Below are positions 55,123 to 62,899 of a stretch of 64,000 nucleotides of DNA, one piece after another (position 1 is the first letter of the stretch; each line of letters starts with the position of its first letter). A model generated the notes under the pieces. The model was not told the origin of the DNA and did no database searches. It saw only the letters and a list, made by a program, of their open reading frames with translations. The translations under genes and the position numbers were made by a program. Source of the DNA: a virus; the IMG/VR virus record IMGVR_UViG_3300008107_000003, positions 1 through 64,000 of that record; one strand, given 5' to 3'.

Positions 55123-55194
55123 CTCCCCCACCTCGATTCGAACGAGGAACCTTAGAGTTAACAGCTCTCTGCTCTGCCGTTGAGCTATAGGGGA
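55123..55194 (-). tRNA. tRNA-Asn (GUU)
   Basis: 72 nt. Acceptor TCCCCTA/TGGGGGA, anticodon loop CTGTTAA (GUU) between GAGAG and CTCTA, T-loop TTCGAAT. Confidence 0.92.
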
Positions 55195-55332
55195 ATGGTG
55201 GGGAGGAATTGCTCCCTCCCCGCTATCACGGCATTCTGGATTATCAGCTCCAGCGCAAATGATAGGGTGAAATGGCAGGTTCTATAGAACCCCCTCGATC
55301 TCCTTCTAGGCTATCTGCCTAGCGAGTATCGA
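55195..55332 (-). other. tRNA spacer with hairpins, no gene seen
   Basis: 138 bp between tRNA genes. It holds three inverted repeats: GGGGAGG/CCTCCCC (55200-55221), a perfect 14-bp palindrome GGTTCTATAGAACC (55278-55291) and CTAGGC-TATCT-GCCTAG (55306-55322). No open frame or tRNA fold found. Possibly processing signals or a small RNA. Confidence 0.5.
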
Positions 55333-55414
55333 TGTCGATGAGAGGACTTGAACCTCCACAGAATACTCTACTGGAACCTAAACCCAGCGCGTCTACCAAT
55401 TCCGCCACATCGAC
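55333..55414 (-). tRNA. tRNA-Leu (UAG)
   Basis: 82 nt, class II. Acceptor GTCGATG/CATCGAC, anticodon stem CTGGG/TCCAG with loop TTTAGGT (UAG), T-loop TTCAAGT. Confidence 0.9.
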
Positions 55415-55418
55415 TTGT

Positions 55419-55490
55419 ACTTCTGTCTGGGAATCGAACCCAGTTTCCATGTGTGTTGTCCACCCGTCCTTACCAATAGACTACCAGAAG
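55419..55490 (-). tRNA. tRNA-like gene, anticodon unclear
   Basis: 72 nt with good acceptor (CTTCTG/CAGAAG), D-arm (GTCT/GGAC) and T-arm (CTGGG TTCGATT CCCAG). The anticodon arm GGGTG-GACAACA-CACAT has one mismatch, and its loop has A instead of the universal U33, so the anticodon (formally CAA) is not credible. Possibly a decaying or non-translational tRNA. Confidence 0.6.
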
Positions 55491-55710
55491 AGAAGGGGAA
55501 GGTCAATCCCCCGTGAGCAGGCTCGCCACCTATTTAGTTATCGAGGAAATAGGAAACTCGGCGGGAGATAAATCCCCATCCGCACCACTTGCTTTTTAAG
55601 GAAGCAAGAAACCTAAAAGGGAACCGTCCCGACCAGGGCGCTTTTAGTGTCATCCCGAGACAAGTAGGGTCATTGACTCCACCAGTGCTGTTATAGTCCA
55701 TCCGTGACTA
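55491..55710 (-). other. 220-bp tRNA spacer with hairpins, no clear gene
   Basis: Contains a CTTGCTT/AAGCAAG hairpin (55588-55608) and several GC-rich inverted repeats. A 39-codon frame exists on the minus strand but has no RBS. No tRNA T-arm is found. It may hold a small RNA. Confidence 0.45.
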
Positions 55711-55783
55711 CGGGACAGGAGGGGATCGAACCCCCGACCAACTGCTTAGAAGGCAGATGCTCTATCCGCTGAGCTACTGTCCC
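55711..55783 (-). tRNA. tRNA-Arg (UCU)
   Basis: 73 nt. Acceptor GGGACAG/CTGTCCC, anticodon loop CTTCTAA (UCU) between TCTGC and GCAGT, T-loop TTCGATC. Confidence 0.93.
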
Positions 55784-55950
55784 TAGTTACGAAGTTTATT
55801 CAGTTGTTTAATCTTAGATGCAACTTCTTTTGCATCCGAATAAAAACCAGAACTTACTAGATCATGAAGTTTATCAACTAGAATACTAATAGTATCATTA
55901 AGATACTCTTCATCTGCAGAGAAGAGTTGAAAATCCACTTTTGAATTCAT
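55783..55950 (-). CDS. Small helical protein, 55 aa
   Basis: ATG 55950 with GGAGGAG upstream: MNSKVDFQLFSADEEYLNDT, then a helical C-terminus (AKEVASKIKQLNKLRN). The stop overlaps the first base of tRNA-Arg. Two sigma70-type promoters lie upstream. Function unknown. Confidence 0.72.
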   Translation of the reverse strand: MNSKVDFQLFSADEEYLNDTISILVDKLHDLVSSGFYSDAKEVASKIKQLNKLRN

Positions 55951-55975
55951 TTGCTCCTCCGTTGGTTACCTTGTA

Positions 55976-56004
55976 AGTATATAGGGTCTGATCTGAGTTG
56001 TCAA
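55976..56004 (-). promoter_or_regulatory. Sigma70-type promoter (TTGACA-N17-TATACT)
   Basis: TTGACA (56004..55999), spacer 17, TATACT (55981..55976). Starts near 55969 and would express the 55-aa gene and the tRNA cluster. Confidence 0.8.
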
Positions 56005-56432
56005 GCCCCGTGGAAGTAATCCTTACGCATGTATCTGCCTAGGATGTTGGAATTATAGTAGGCAGGGGTGCCGTCTGTCAAGGCTTCAGTCAAAACATTA
56101 TTCAAGAAGAGTTGTTTTGTTTCTTCAAAGTTGCATTGTCCCTTTGTTTTATGAAGGCTAAGTATTCTTCTGTCGCAGGATGTTTTTCCCCAAAGGTTAA
56201 TATCGGATTTGAGTTCGGGGCAGGATCCGTAATACTTTTTCCAATCAGATTCTGATTTAACTTTTCTAGATTTTCCCTTCGGTGTCTTGAAACTCCAGAA
56301 ATATTTTCTACCAATATAAGACCTGCCAGTTGAACGGCAGTGAATATGATAAACAAAACCAAAATAATCTTGAATGTGATCTGATTCAAAAACTTCTGAA
56401 TTATACATCCAAGGATTTTCATAACTGCCCAT
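56001..56432 (-). CDS. GIY-YIG-like endonuclease family protein
   Basis: 143 aa. DYFGFVYHIHCRSTGRSYIG has the GIY...YIG pattern (FVY and YIG). It is followed by RKYFWSFKTPKGKSRKVKSE, SDWKKYYGSCPEL and a C-terminal CNFEETKQLFLNN with YYNSNILGRY. This is a widespread phage family of nuclease-like proteins. The Arg and Glu of the GIY-YIG core are plausible (R-K; E in FEE). Adjacent to a tRNA cluster, but no intron or inserted target is seen. Confidence 0.75.
   Translation of the reverse strand: MGSYENPWMYNSEVFESDHIQDYFGFVYHIHCRSTGRSYIGRKYFWSFKTPKGKSRKVKSESDWKKYYGSCPELKSDINLWGKTSCDRRILSLHKTKGQCNFEETKQLFLNNVLTEALTDGTPAYYNSNILGRYMRKDYFHGA
56052..56081 (-). promoter_or_regulatory. Perfect sigma70 promoter (TTGACA-N18-TATAAT)
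   Basis: TTGACA (56081..56076), spacer 18, TATAAT (56057..56052), inside the nuclease-like gene, 48 bp beyond the second promoter. Confidence 0.75.
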
Positions 56433-56433
56433 T

Positions 56434-56454
56434 AAAAAACCTCCGTATGGAGGT
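56434..56454 (-). terminator. Terminator hairpin overlapping the RBS
   Basis: ACCTCC-ATAC-GGAGGT followed by UUUUUU. The GGAGG arm is also the Shine-Dalgarno of the nuclease-like gene at 56432, so folding would both stop transcription and hide the RBS. Confidence 0.75.
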
Positions 56455-56460
56455 ATTTAG

Positions 56461-56619
56461 TCAGTAACTTGCGTCCCTATAATTTGGCGGTTCTAAAGTC
56501 AGAATTTCTATATACTCGTCAATTTGATTAATTTTTTTGTGCATCTCCTCTGTAGTTAAATTATATGCGATAACATGGTTATCTTTATCATAGATGTGAT
56601 GGACTGGTTCTGTAAGCAT
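56461..56619 (-). CDS. Small protein, 52 aa
   Basis: ATG 56619 to TGA 56461: MLTEPVHHIYDKDNHVIAYN, then MHKKINQIDEYIEILTLEPP. Alpha/beta, no metal site. Downstream comes the terminator/RBS hairpin. Unknown function. Confidence 0.65.
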   Translation of the reverse strand: MLTEPVHHIYDKDNHVIAYNLTTEEMHKKINQIDEYIEILTLEPPNYRDASY

Positions 56620-56641
56620 ATACCTCCTTTTGAACCGAAAT

Positions 56642-56649
56642 TATTTATG
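56642..56649 (-). promoter_or_regulatory. T4-type late promoter box (CATAAATA)
   Basis: Minus-strand CATAAATA 23 bp before the ATG at 56619. Confidence 0.5.
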
Positions 56650-56815
56650 TGACAGTATCATTCCACGGATCAGGAATTTCCTCATAACGTTTAACGCCAT
56701 GATATCTTTTAGAACAAACACTTCTAGCAATAGCTCTCATGAAACTATTGACTTCTGCACACATACTTTTGTAACTGCCGCAATACGGGCATCTAGGAGA
56801 TTTCAGAGCGATCAT
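56645..56815 (-). CDS. Small Cys-rich protein, 56 aa
   Basis: ATG 56815 to TAA 56645. MIALKSPRCPYCGSYKSMCA contains CPYC and a third Cys; a fourth comes in SVCSKRY. The spacing suits a small zinc ribbon. Overlaps the upstream gene by 23 bp. Function unknown. Confidence 0.6.
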   Translation of the reverse strand: MIALKSPRCPYCGSYKSMCAEVNSFMRAIARSVCSKRYHGVKRYEEIPDPWNDTVT

Positions 56816-57050
56816 TGTTTTCATCCTGTAATTGTTTTTCTTTCAAAAATTTTTTCATATCTCGTTTCATCTTCCAAGTAGAAAATTCTAATCCAATTCT
56901 CATCTTGGTTCCCCAAAAGAATCTTATCACATTGATCCTAAGGATCTGTACCATAAGATACAGAAACTTAGGAACATTTTCATCAACTATACAAACATAT
57001 GCAATTATTGCAAATACAAATAACCACACATAATAAGTAGTATCAACCAT
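56793..57050 (-). CDS. Hypothetical membrane protein, 85 aa
   Basis: ATG 57050: MVDTTYYVWLFVFAIIAYVC forms one helix, VPKFLYLMVQILRINVIRFF a second amphipathic segment, then a basic tail (KMKRDMKKFLKEKQLQ). Begins directly after the endolysin stop, so it may be a holin-like partner, but the topology does not prove it. Confidence 0.65.
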   Translation of the reverse strand: MVDTTYYVWLFVFAIIAYVCIVDENVPKFLYLMVQILRINVIRFFWGTKMRIGLEFSTWKMKRDMKKFLKEKQLQDENNDRSEIS

Positions 57051-57051
57051 A

Positions 57052-58431
57052 TCAGTCGAAGATACGACCCCAGCCATCGTTGCCACCAGGACACCAACGT
57101 GCTTTGAGCATTGCCTTGCTATAGACAGTACCTTTACCGTTAGTTACAGGACCAGTGTAACCATCGTTGCATGAACCATATGGATCATTCACAACATATC
57201 CATCACCCTTCTTACCGATGACTACACACATGTGTCCACCAGTAGGAGCAGAAAGAGAACCCCTGTGGAGAATGCCAATAACCACGGGCTTGCCAGCAGC
57301 AAGGGACTTGTCCAGATCAGCAAAAGAAAGATTGTATGAGAAATGGGACTTGACACCATACGACGCAAGAACCTTCGTCTGAACCGCATGGTCAGTAGTG
57401 TCACCAATCGCAAATACTTTCGTAACGTATGCATCATCACCTTTATCACCTTTTAATGTTCCAGGCTTAAGGAACTCTAGACACATAGCACAAGAGGAAC
57501 TGTTGCATGTTCTATGTGCGTCTCTGTAGTTGTCAACCTGATTGAAGTATGGTACTGCAAGAATAGGTGGAATGGGTGGTTTGGCACGAAACTTTTCAAT
57601 CCAAGCAGCATCAGTTGCTCCACCAGCACCGTCATCGACTAGGCACTCTGGATCTGTTTTTGCCATAGCCTCTTCTAGTTGACCTACTGCCTTCACATGG
57701 CAAGCATTTCTCTCTGAGAAATGCTCAAAGAAAGCATGTAAATCTGGTTTACCACCATCGGCATTACCACCACGATAGGTGACGACCCAAGGTGAGTTTG
57801 GTTGTAGATGCTCAGGAATAGCTGCTTCTAGCAGTGCTACGCCTGCAACATGGTTCGCATTATTTTCATCATAAAATTTGAAGAAGTTAATTAGAACCTT
57901 AGACATTTTACTTACCTCTGTTATAGTTGACATTGTAGCGGGTGCTGAGGAACCCCCCATACCCTTCTTCCACATGTTCCCTTCAGCGGTCCTACGACGT
58001 GCCAGACCCGCCTCTACGGACGTTCCTGGGTTACGATACTTGTAGAGTGCTTCGGGAACCTTGGACCAGTTTGCTTTCGATTCTAGAGCGGTATTAATAG
58101 AGTTAAAGTTGGCACGATCACCAACAAATCCTGCTCCTAGATTATATGCAAACGACAAAATGGCACCCTGTTGTTCAGGTGACATCTCTGCCCAGTGTGG
58201 AATTTTTTTAAGTGCTGGAAGAAAATGCTTTTCACATTCTTCCACTAGAAGATCATCAGCATACTGTTGCGTGATCTTTTCTCCTAGTACGAAAGGAGAT
58301 CCATCCTTCTTACGAGTAGATCCCCAACCGCATGTATAAGGCTTACCTCCTGATAGTGGATCAGGATAAGCTGTAAGTCTGCATCCCTCAAATTCTTTAA
58401 TAAGGGAAAGTCCTGGTGCTGGTACGGTCAT
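57052..58431 (-). CDS. Two-domain endolysin (GH24 lysozyme + C39-like peptidase)
   Basis: 459 aa. The N-terminal muramidase domain (1-165) has E15, D24 and T33 in FEGCRLTAYPD...TCGWG, and SFAYNLGAGF, matching GH24 lysozymes. A middle region (170-280) contains two similar blocks (FFKFYDENNANHVAGVALLE and FFEHFSERNACHVKAVGQLE). The C-terminal domain (about 290-459) resembles C39-family cysteine peptidases: AVPYFNQVDNYRDAHRTCNS, with catalytic Cys in SSSCAMCLE, and His in GGHMCVVIGKKGDGYVVNDP. It would cut both glycan and peptide at lysis. Confidence 0.85.
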   Translation of the reverse strand: MTVPAPGLSLIKEFEGCRLTAYPDPLSGGKPYTCGWGSTRKKDGSPFVLGEKITQQYADDLLVEECEKHFLPALKKIPHWAEMSPEQQGAILSFAYNLGAGFVGDRANFNSINTALESKANWSKVPEALYKYRNPGTSVEAGLARRRTAEGNMWKKGMGGSSAPATMSTITEVSKMSKVLINFFKFYDENNANHVAGVALLEAAIPEHLQPNSPWVVTYRGGNADGGKPDLHAFFEHFSERNACHVKAVGQLEEAMAKTDPECLVDDGAGGATDAAWIEKFRAKPPIPPILAVPYFNQVDNYRDAHRTCNSSSCAMCLEFLKPGTLKGDKGDDAYVTKVFAIGDTTDHAVQTKVLASYGVKSHFSYNLSFADLDKSLAAGKPVVIGILHRGSLSAPTGGHMCVVIGKKGDGYVVNDPYGSCNDGYTGPVTNGKGTVYSKAMLKARWCPGGNDGWGRIFD

Positions 58432-59570
58432 AGTTTAAATCCTGCAAAAGTATCAGTTGTTACATCTTGTTTAATACCACCAATCACATATGATTCAATC
58501 TCAGTTTCTTGTGGTGCTGCCTGCATAGATTTAGAATTAATCCAATGCTCGGTCCATGGAAGAGGGTTATTATTGGCAGGAATATTATAAATTGCCTTCA
58601 ATCCAATGGATTTAAGACGGCGATTTGCAATCCATTCTACATATTGTCCGAGAAGTTTGTCATTCAAACCAATCATAGACCCTTTCTGAAATAGATAATC
58701 TGCCCAACGCTTCTCTTCATCAACAGTTCTTCTGAACATTTCATAAACATTCTCTTCTTCTTCCTGTGCAATTTGAAGCATGTCAGGATCATCACCTTCC
58801 TTCCATTTATTTAGAATATTTTGTGTTAGCACTAAATGCTGACTTTCATCTCTAGCAATCAAAGAAATTATTTTCGCAGATCCTTCCATAAGCTTGAGTT
58901 CACCAAATGCAAAAGAGCAAGCGAAGCTAACATAGAAACGAATCCCTTCCAGAATGTTAACGTTCGCAACTGCACGATAAAGTTTTCTTTTAAGTTCATA
59001 CAAAGTCTCCTGTGCATTAGGTACTCCTTCCTGGGCAAACTTCCAATCATTTGAAGTACCGTACATTTGAGCGGCATTAACAAATTCATCGTATGCTTCA
59101 GTAACAGTTTTTGCCCTTTCTAAAATATTATTATCTGATAGAATTGTATCAAATACTTCAGATGGATTTGAATATACATTCTTAATTATATAAGTATAAG
59201 ATCTTGAATGTATCATTTCCATAAATCCCCAGGCAGTCATCGCTGCTTCCAACTCAGGCAAAGAACAATATGGAATAAATGCCATCCCAGGACCACGACC
59301 TTGAACACTATCAAGCATAATCTGATACTTCAAGTTACTAGTAAAGATATGCTTTTGTTCCTCACTCAATTGTGCATAATCTGCACGATCCTTTTGGAGG
59401 GAGACCTCTTCAGGTCTCCAAAAATAACCTAACTGTTGTTGGGTCAATCTTTCAAAAATAGGATACTTAGATCCATCATAACGTTGTACTCCCAAAGGAG
59501 CACCAAAAAACATTGGTTGCTTCTTGGTGTTTACTTCTTTGGTATTAAAAACCGTCATTCCAGTTACCAT
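58428..59570 (-). CDS. nrdB: Ribonucleotide reductase small subunit (class Ia)
   Basis: 380 aa. Di-iron ligands are seen in EMIHSRSY (ExxH, with the Tyr of the stable radical) and IARDESQH (second ExxH). GYFWRPEEVSLQKDRADYAQ and the C-terminal tail DTFAGFKL complete the family pattern. Makes deoxynucleotides with NrdA. GGAG 7 nt before the ATG. The stop overlaps the endolysin ATG by 4 bp. Confidence 0.95.
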   Translation of the reverse strand: MVTGMTVFNTKEVNTKKQPMFFGAPLGVQRYDGSKYPIFERLTQQQLGYFWRPEEVSLQKDRADYAQLSEEQKHIFTSNLKYQIMLDSVQGRGPGMAFIPYCSLPELEAAMTAWGFMEMIHSRSYTYIIKNVYSNPSEVFDTILSDNNILERAKTVTEAYDEFVNAAQMYGTSNDWKFAQEGVPNAQETLYELKRKLYRAVANVNILEGIRFYVSFACSFAFGELKLMEGSAKIISLIARDESQHLVLTQNILNKWKEGDDPDMLQIAQEEEENVYEMFRRTVDEEKRWADYLFQKGSMIGLNDKLLGQYVEWIANRRLKSIGLKAIYNIPANNNPLPWTEHWINSKSMQAAPQETEIESYVIGGIKQDVTTDTFAGFKL

Positions 59571-59582
59571 TTAGTTTCTCCT

Positions 59583-61898
59583 TTATACTTTGCAGCTGTC
59601 ACAATCATCTTCAACTAATACATCATTTAGTACACTATTAATAAAATCTTGTACTGATTGTTTGTCTTCTACTGGATCATCTGCGTCTTTTTTATTGTCG
59701 TAAGTATTATGATAATAAGAGGTCTTCCAACCGTACTTATATGTAGTTAATAGGTCTTGAGCCATTACTGAAGTAGGAACTTCATTATCTTCATAATGTT
59801 CTGGATTATAGGACCAGTTTCCAGAAATCGCTTGATCAAAGAACTTCTGCATAACTGCAACAATATTAATATACCCACGATTGCTAGACATATCCCAAAG
59901 AAGCGTGTAATTGTTCTTAAGTGTTTGGTACTGGGGAACAATCTGCTTAAGCGGACCTTTCTTCGACTTCTTAACGGACAGATACCCTCTAGGAGGTTCA
60001 ATTCCGTTTGTTGCATTTGACACAACGGAACTGCTCTCCGATGGCATTTGTGCGGACAGTGTTGAGTTCCTGAGACCGTGAGCCAGGATGGATGTTCTAA
60101 GACTTTCCCAATCATAGTTCAAATTATTAGGTACGATTTCGTCCACATCTTTCTTGTATGTATCAATTGGAAGAATTCCATCAGCATACTTAGTACGATC
60201 AAAGTAACCACACTTACCTTTCTCAATAGCAAGTTGATTAGAAGACTTCAGTAGATAATACTGGAATGCTTCTGTAAGATCATGAACTAATTCCCATGCT
60301 CTCGGATCATCATAGTGCTCACCATGACGAGCAAGATAATGTGCTAGACCGATATAACCAATGCCAAGAGATCGACGGTTCTTTGTAGAATGCTCAGCGG
60401 CAGTTATAGGATATTGCTGATAATCGATCAATTCATCAAGACCCCGAACGGAAAGATCACAGAGTTCTTCTAGTTCATCAAGATTTTTAATTTTGCCAAC
60501 ATTAACTGCAGAGAGAATACAAAGGGCAATTTCACCTTCTGGATCATCAATATGATGTAGTGGTTTGGTGGGAAGGGTAATCTCTTGACAGAGGTTACTC
60601 ATCCAAACTTTATCTTTGAAGGAAGAATGCTCATTGCAGTGGTCGATGTTCATAATGTAGATACGACCAGTCTCTGCTCTCTCCTTTAAGAGTGAAAGAA
60701 ATAGTTCTTGAGCACTGACAGTTTTTCTTGGAATAGAAGTATCTCGTTCATAAACATTGTATAACTCGTCAAATCCAGCAAGACCAAAAGCATCAGACAG
60801 ACCTGGAACGTCATGTGGACTGAAGAGAGAAATGTCTTCGTTTCGGATGAATCGTTCATAGAAGAGTTTGCTGATCTGGATGCTATAGTCTAACTTACGA
60901 ACTCGGTTATCGTCGGTTCCTTTATTATTCTTTAATACTAGGATGTCCTCGATCTCTTGGTGCCAGATTGGGAAGTGGACAGTTGCTGATCCACCTCGGA
61001 TGCCATTTTGAGTGCAGCATCTGACAGTTGCCTCAAACTTTTTGAGGAAAGGGATAACACCTGTGTGACTAACTTCTCCCCCTCGGATCTTGCTGTTGAG
61101 ACCACGGATTCGACCTGCGTTGATACCGATACCCGCCCTTTGTGCAACGTATCTGCCAATAGCCATATCGCTAGTAAAGATACTATCGAGGGTGTCATCG
61201 CTGTCAACAAGCACACAGCTAGCAAATTGTCGAAGTGGAGTTCGCACTCCCGCCAAGATAGGTGTGGGTACGTTGATTTTGTGTTTGCTGATTGCGTCAT
61301 AATATTTCCTTACATAGGAGAGACGTGTTTCTTTTGGATACTCTGCAAAGATTGTGGCAGATGCCAACATATAAGCATATTGTGGCGTTTCAAATATTGT
61401 TCCGTTACTTCTATCCTGCACAAGGTATTTATCAACGACCTGACGTAGACCTGCATAAGTGAATAGGAAGTCACGATCATGATCAATAAAGGTATCAATC
61501 TTGTCCCACTCTTCCATAGAGTATTTACCGAGAAGTTCTCCATCATACACACGCAAAGAAACACCTCCAACAAGATGGTCATGAACATTTGGAAACTCTA
61601 CTTTCCAATTTGCCCCAAAGACATGCTTGCGTAGACCGAAAAGAAGGAGACGAGCAGCAACAAACTGATAGTTTGGATTATCAAGAGAAATAAGATCGTT
61701 AGCTGATCGGACCAGGATCTCTTGGATTTGGGAAGTTTTAATGCCATCATAAAATTGAATGTTTGCGTTCATTTCTACTTGTGAAGCAGACACACCACTC
61801 AATCCATCACAAGCATGTTCAACCATAATATGAATTTTATCAATATTAAGACGCTCTACAGAACCGTCTCTCTTTACAACTTTGATGCCATTACTCAT
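59583..61898 (-). CDS. nrdA: Ribonucleotide reductase large subunit (class Ia)
   Basis: 771 aa from ATG 61898, overlapping the primase stop by 4 bp (ATGA); an earlier in-frame ATG at 61910 is inside primase. NLCQEITLPTKPL and LGIGYIGLAHYLARHG carry the catalytic region. The C-terminus ends DDCDSCKV, with the redox CxxC pair reduced by glutaredoxin. An N-terminal ATP-cone segment (VVKRDGSVERLNIDKIHIMV) is present. Follows gp61 and precedes nrdB, a usual cyanophage order. Confidence 0.96.
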   Translation of the reverse strand: MSNGIKVVKRDGSVERLNIDKIHIMVEHACDGLSGVSASQVEMNANIQFYDGIKTSQIQEILVRSANDLISLDNPNYQFVAARLLLFGLRKHVFGANWKVEFPNVHDHLVGGVSLRVYDGELLGKYSMEEWDKIDTFIDHDRDFLFTYAGLRQVVDKYLVQDRSNGTIFETPQYAYMLASATIFAEYPKETRLSYVRKYYDAISKHKINVPTPILAGVRTPLRQFASCVLVDSDDTLDSIFTSDMAIGRYVAQRAGIGINAGRIRGLNSKIRGGEVSHTGVIPFLKKFEATVRCCTQNGIRGGSATVHFPIWHQEIEDILVLKNNKGTDDNRVRKLDYSIQISKLFYERFIRNEDISLFSPHDVPGLSDAFGLAGFDELYNVYERDTSIPRKTVSAQELFLSLLKERAETGRIYIMNIDHCNEHSSFKDKVWMSNLCQEITLPTKPLHHIDDPEGEIALCILSAVNVGKIKNLDELEELCDLSVRGLDELIDYQQYPITAAEHSTKNRRSLGIGYIGLAHYLARHGEHYDDPRAWELVHDLTEAFQYYLLKSSNQLAIEKGKCGYFDRTKYADGILPIDTYKKDVDEIVPNNLNYDWESLRTSILAHGLRNSTLSAQMPSESSSVVSNATNGIEPPRGYLSVKKSKKGPLKQIVPQYQTLKNNYTLLWDMSSNRGYINIVAVMQKFFDQAISGNWSYNPEHYEDNEVPTSVMAQDLLTTYKYGWKTSYYHNTYDNKKDADDPVEDKQSVQDFINSVLNDVLVEDDCDSCKV

Positions 61899-62899
61899 AC
61901 TTTTTTCCATTCGGTAAATTTAATTTTTGCTTCTAATCCTTTGTAAGTATTAGATTGAACTAATTGCTGTGGATTAAGACCAGCAATTACCATTTCATTA
62001 ATATCTTTTTTATTTAAAGACTTTGGCCAAATTACAATAGAATGTTTTCTATTGATGACTTTTTCCATTCTAGCAACGATCTGAGCGTTGCGGGGCTCGT
62101 TATCATACACGAAAACGAATTCTGTGTCAACACAAGAATTAACAAATGTCCAATCAATGTCTGCTCCAACCATTGCAATTGAATTGGTTAAGAACATGCT
62201 ATCGAAAGCACCTTCTGTTATATAAACTTGTTCTGTGTTATTAACATTATCTAAGTTATAAATTTTAGGTTTGCTTTCGTCAAGAATTGTAGTTAGATAC
62301 CGCATTGAATTTTTCGGATTAAGTGCTCTTGCTTGAAAACCAAACCATTCTTTATCTAGAATAAGGGGAATAATAATCCTTGAGTGATCAGGATAAGTAT
62401 CCTTGAATGTAGGTTTTTGTTTATTCACCCACTTTTTATATTGTGCAATATAATAAATCTCTTTGAATTTTGTTTCTGGTATTTGTCTACTTTCTACATA
62501 TTTTCTTGCTGCGTGTGTTTTATTTAGATCAGATATTCTAACAAGTCCATCAATCTTTGCAGCAAATTTTGGTGCTTCAAAATTATATTCTTGATCCGAT
62601 TTTTCAAATAGTTTATTACTTGAAAATCCATCCTTATAAGTTTCCAGAATATATTCATCATAAACATCTGGAGCATTTTGTTTTAGAAAATTTGAAAAGT
62701 TAGTTGTAACTCCACAGTTATGACACTTGTATACTGTTACATTTTTATTATCAAAGAAATATCCTCTTGCCTTACTCTTATTCCTACTACTGTCTCCACA
62801 ATAAGGACACCTAAAATTATAGATGCCTTCTTTTTTGCGAGCAAATTTATCTAACCTAATGGAAATTAGGTTGATATATTTAACATCAATATAATTCAT
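61895..62899 (-). CDS. gp61: DNA primase gp61
   Basis: 334 aa (T4 gp61 is 342) from ATG 62899; earlier in-frame codons belong to another frame. Zinc ribbon C31-x2-C34 and C59-x2-C62 (FRCPYCGDS, YKCHNCGVT), then the TOPRIM-type VYITEGAFDSMFLT and VFVYDNEPRN. Synthesises RNA primers for the lagging strand with gp41. The C-terminus is basic. Confidence 0.92.
   Translation of the reverse strand: MNYIDVKYINLISIRLDKFARKKEGIYNFRCPYCGDSSRNKSKARGYFFDNKNVTVYKCHNCGVTTNFSNFLKQNAPDVYDEYILETYKDGFSSNKLFEKSDQEYNFEAPKFAAKIDGLVRISDLNKTHAARKYVESRQIPETKFKEIYYIAQYKKWVNKQKPTFKDTYPDHSRIIIPLILDKEWFGFQARALNPKNSMRYLTTILDESKPKIYNLDNVNNTEQVYITEGAFDSMFLTNSIAMVGADIDWTFVNSCVDTEFVFVYDNEPRNAQIVARMEKVINRKHSIVIWPKSLNKKDINEMVIAGLNPQQLVQSNTYKGLEAKIKFTEWKKV

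Noticed and set aside
55491-55710. 39-codon ORF in the tRNA spacer
   Set aside because: No ribosome binding site, overlaps hairpins, and the opposite strand is equally open; not called as a gene.
61180-61207. TTGACA-N16-TAGTAT inside nrdA
   Set aside because: Spacer is one base short of the others and the site is deep inside nrdA with no start nearby.
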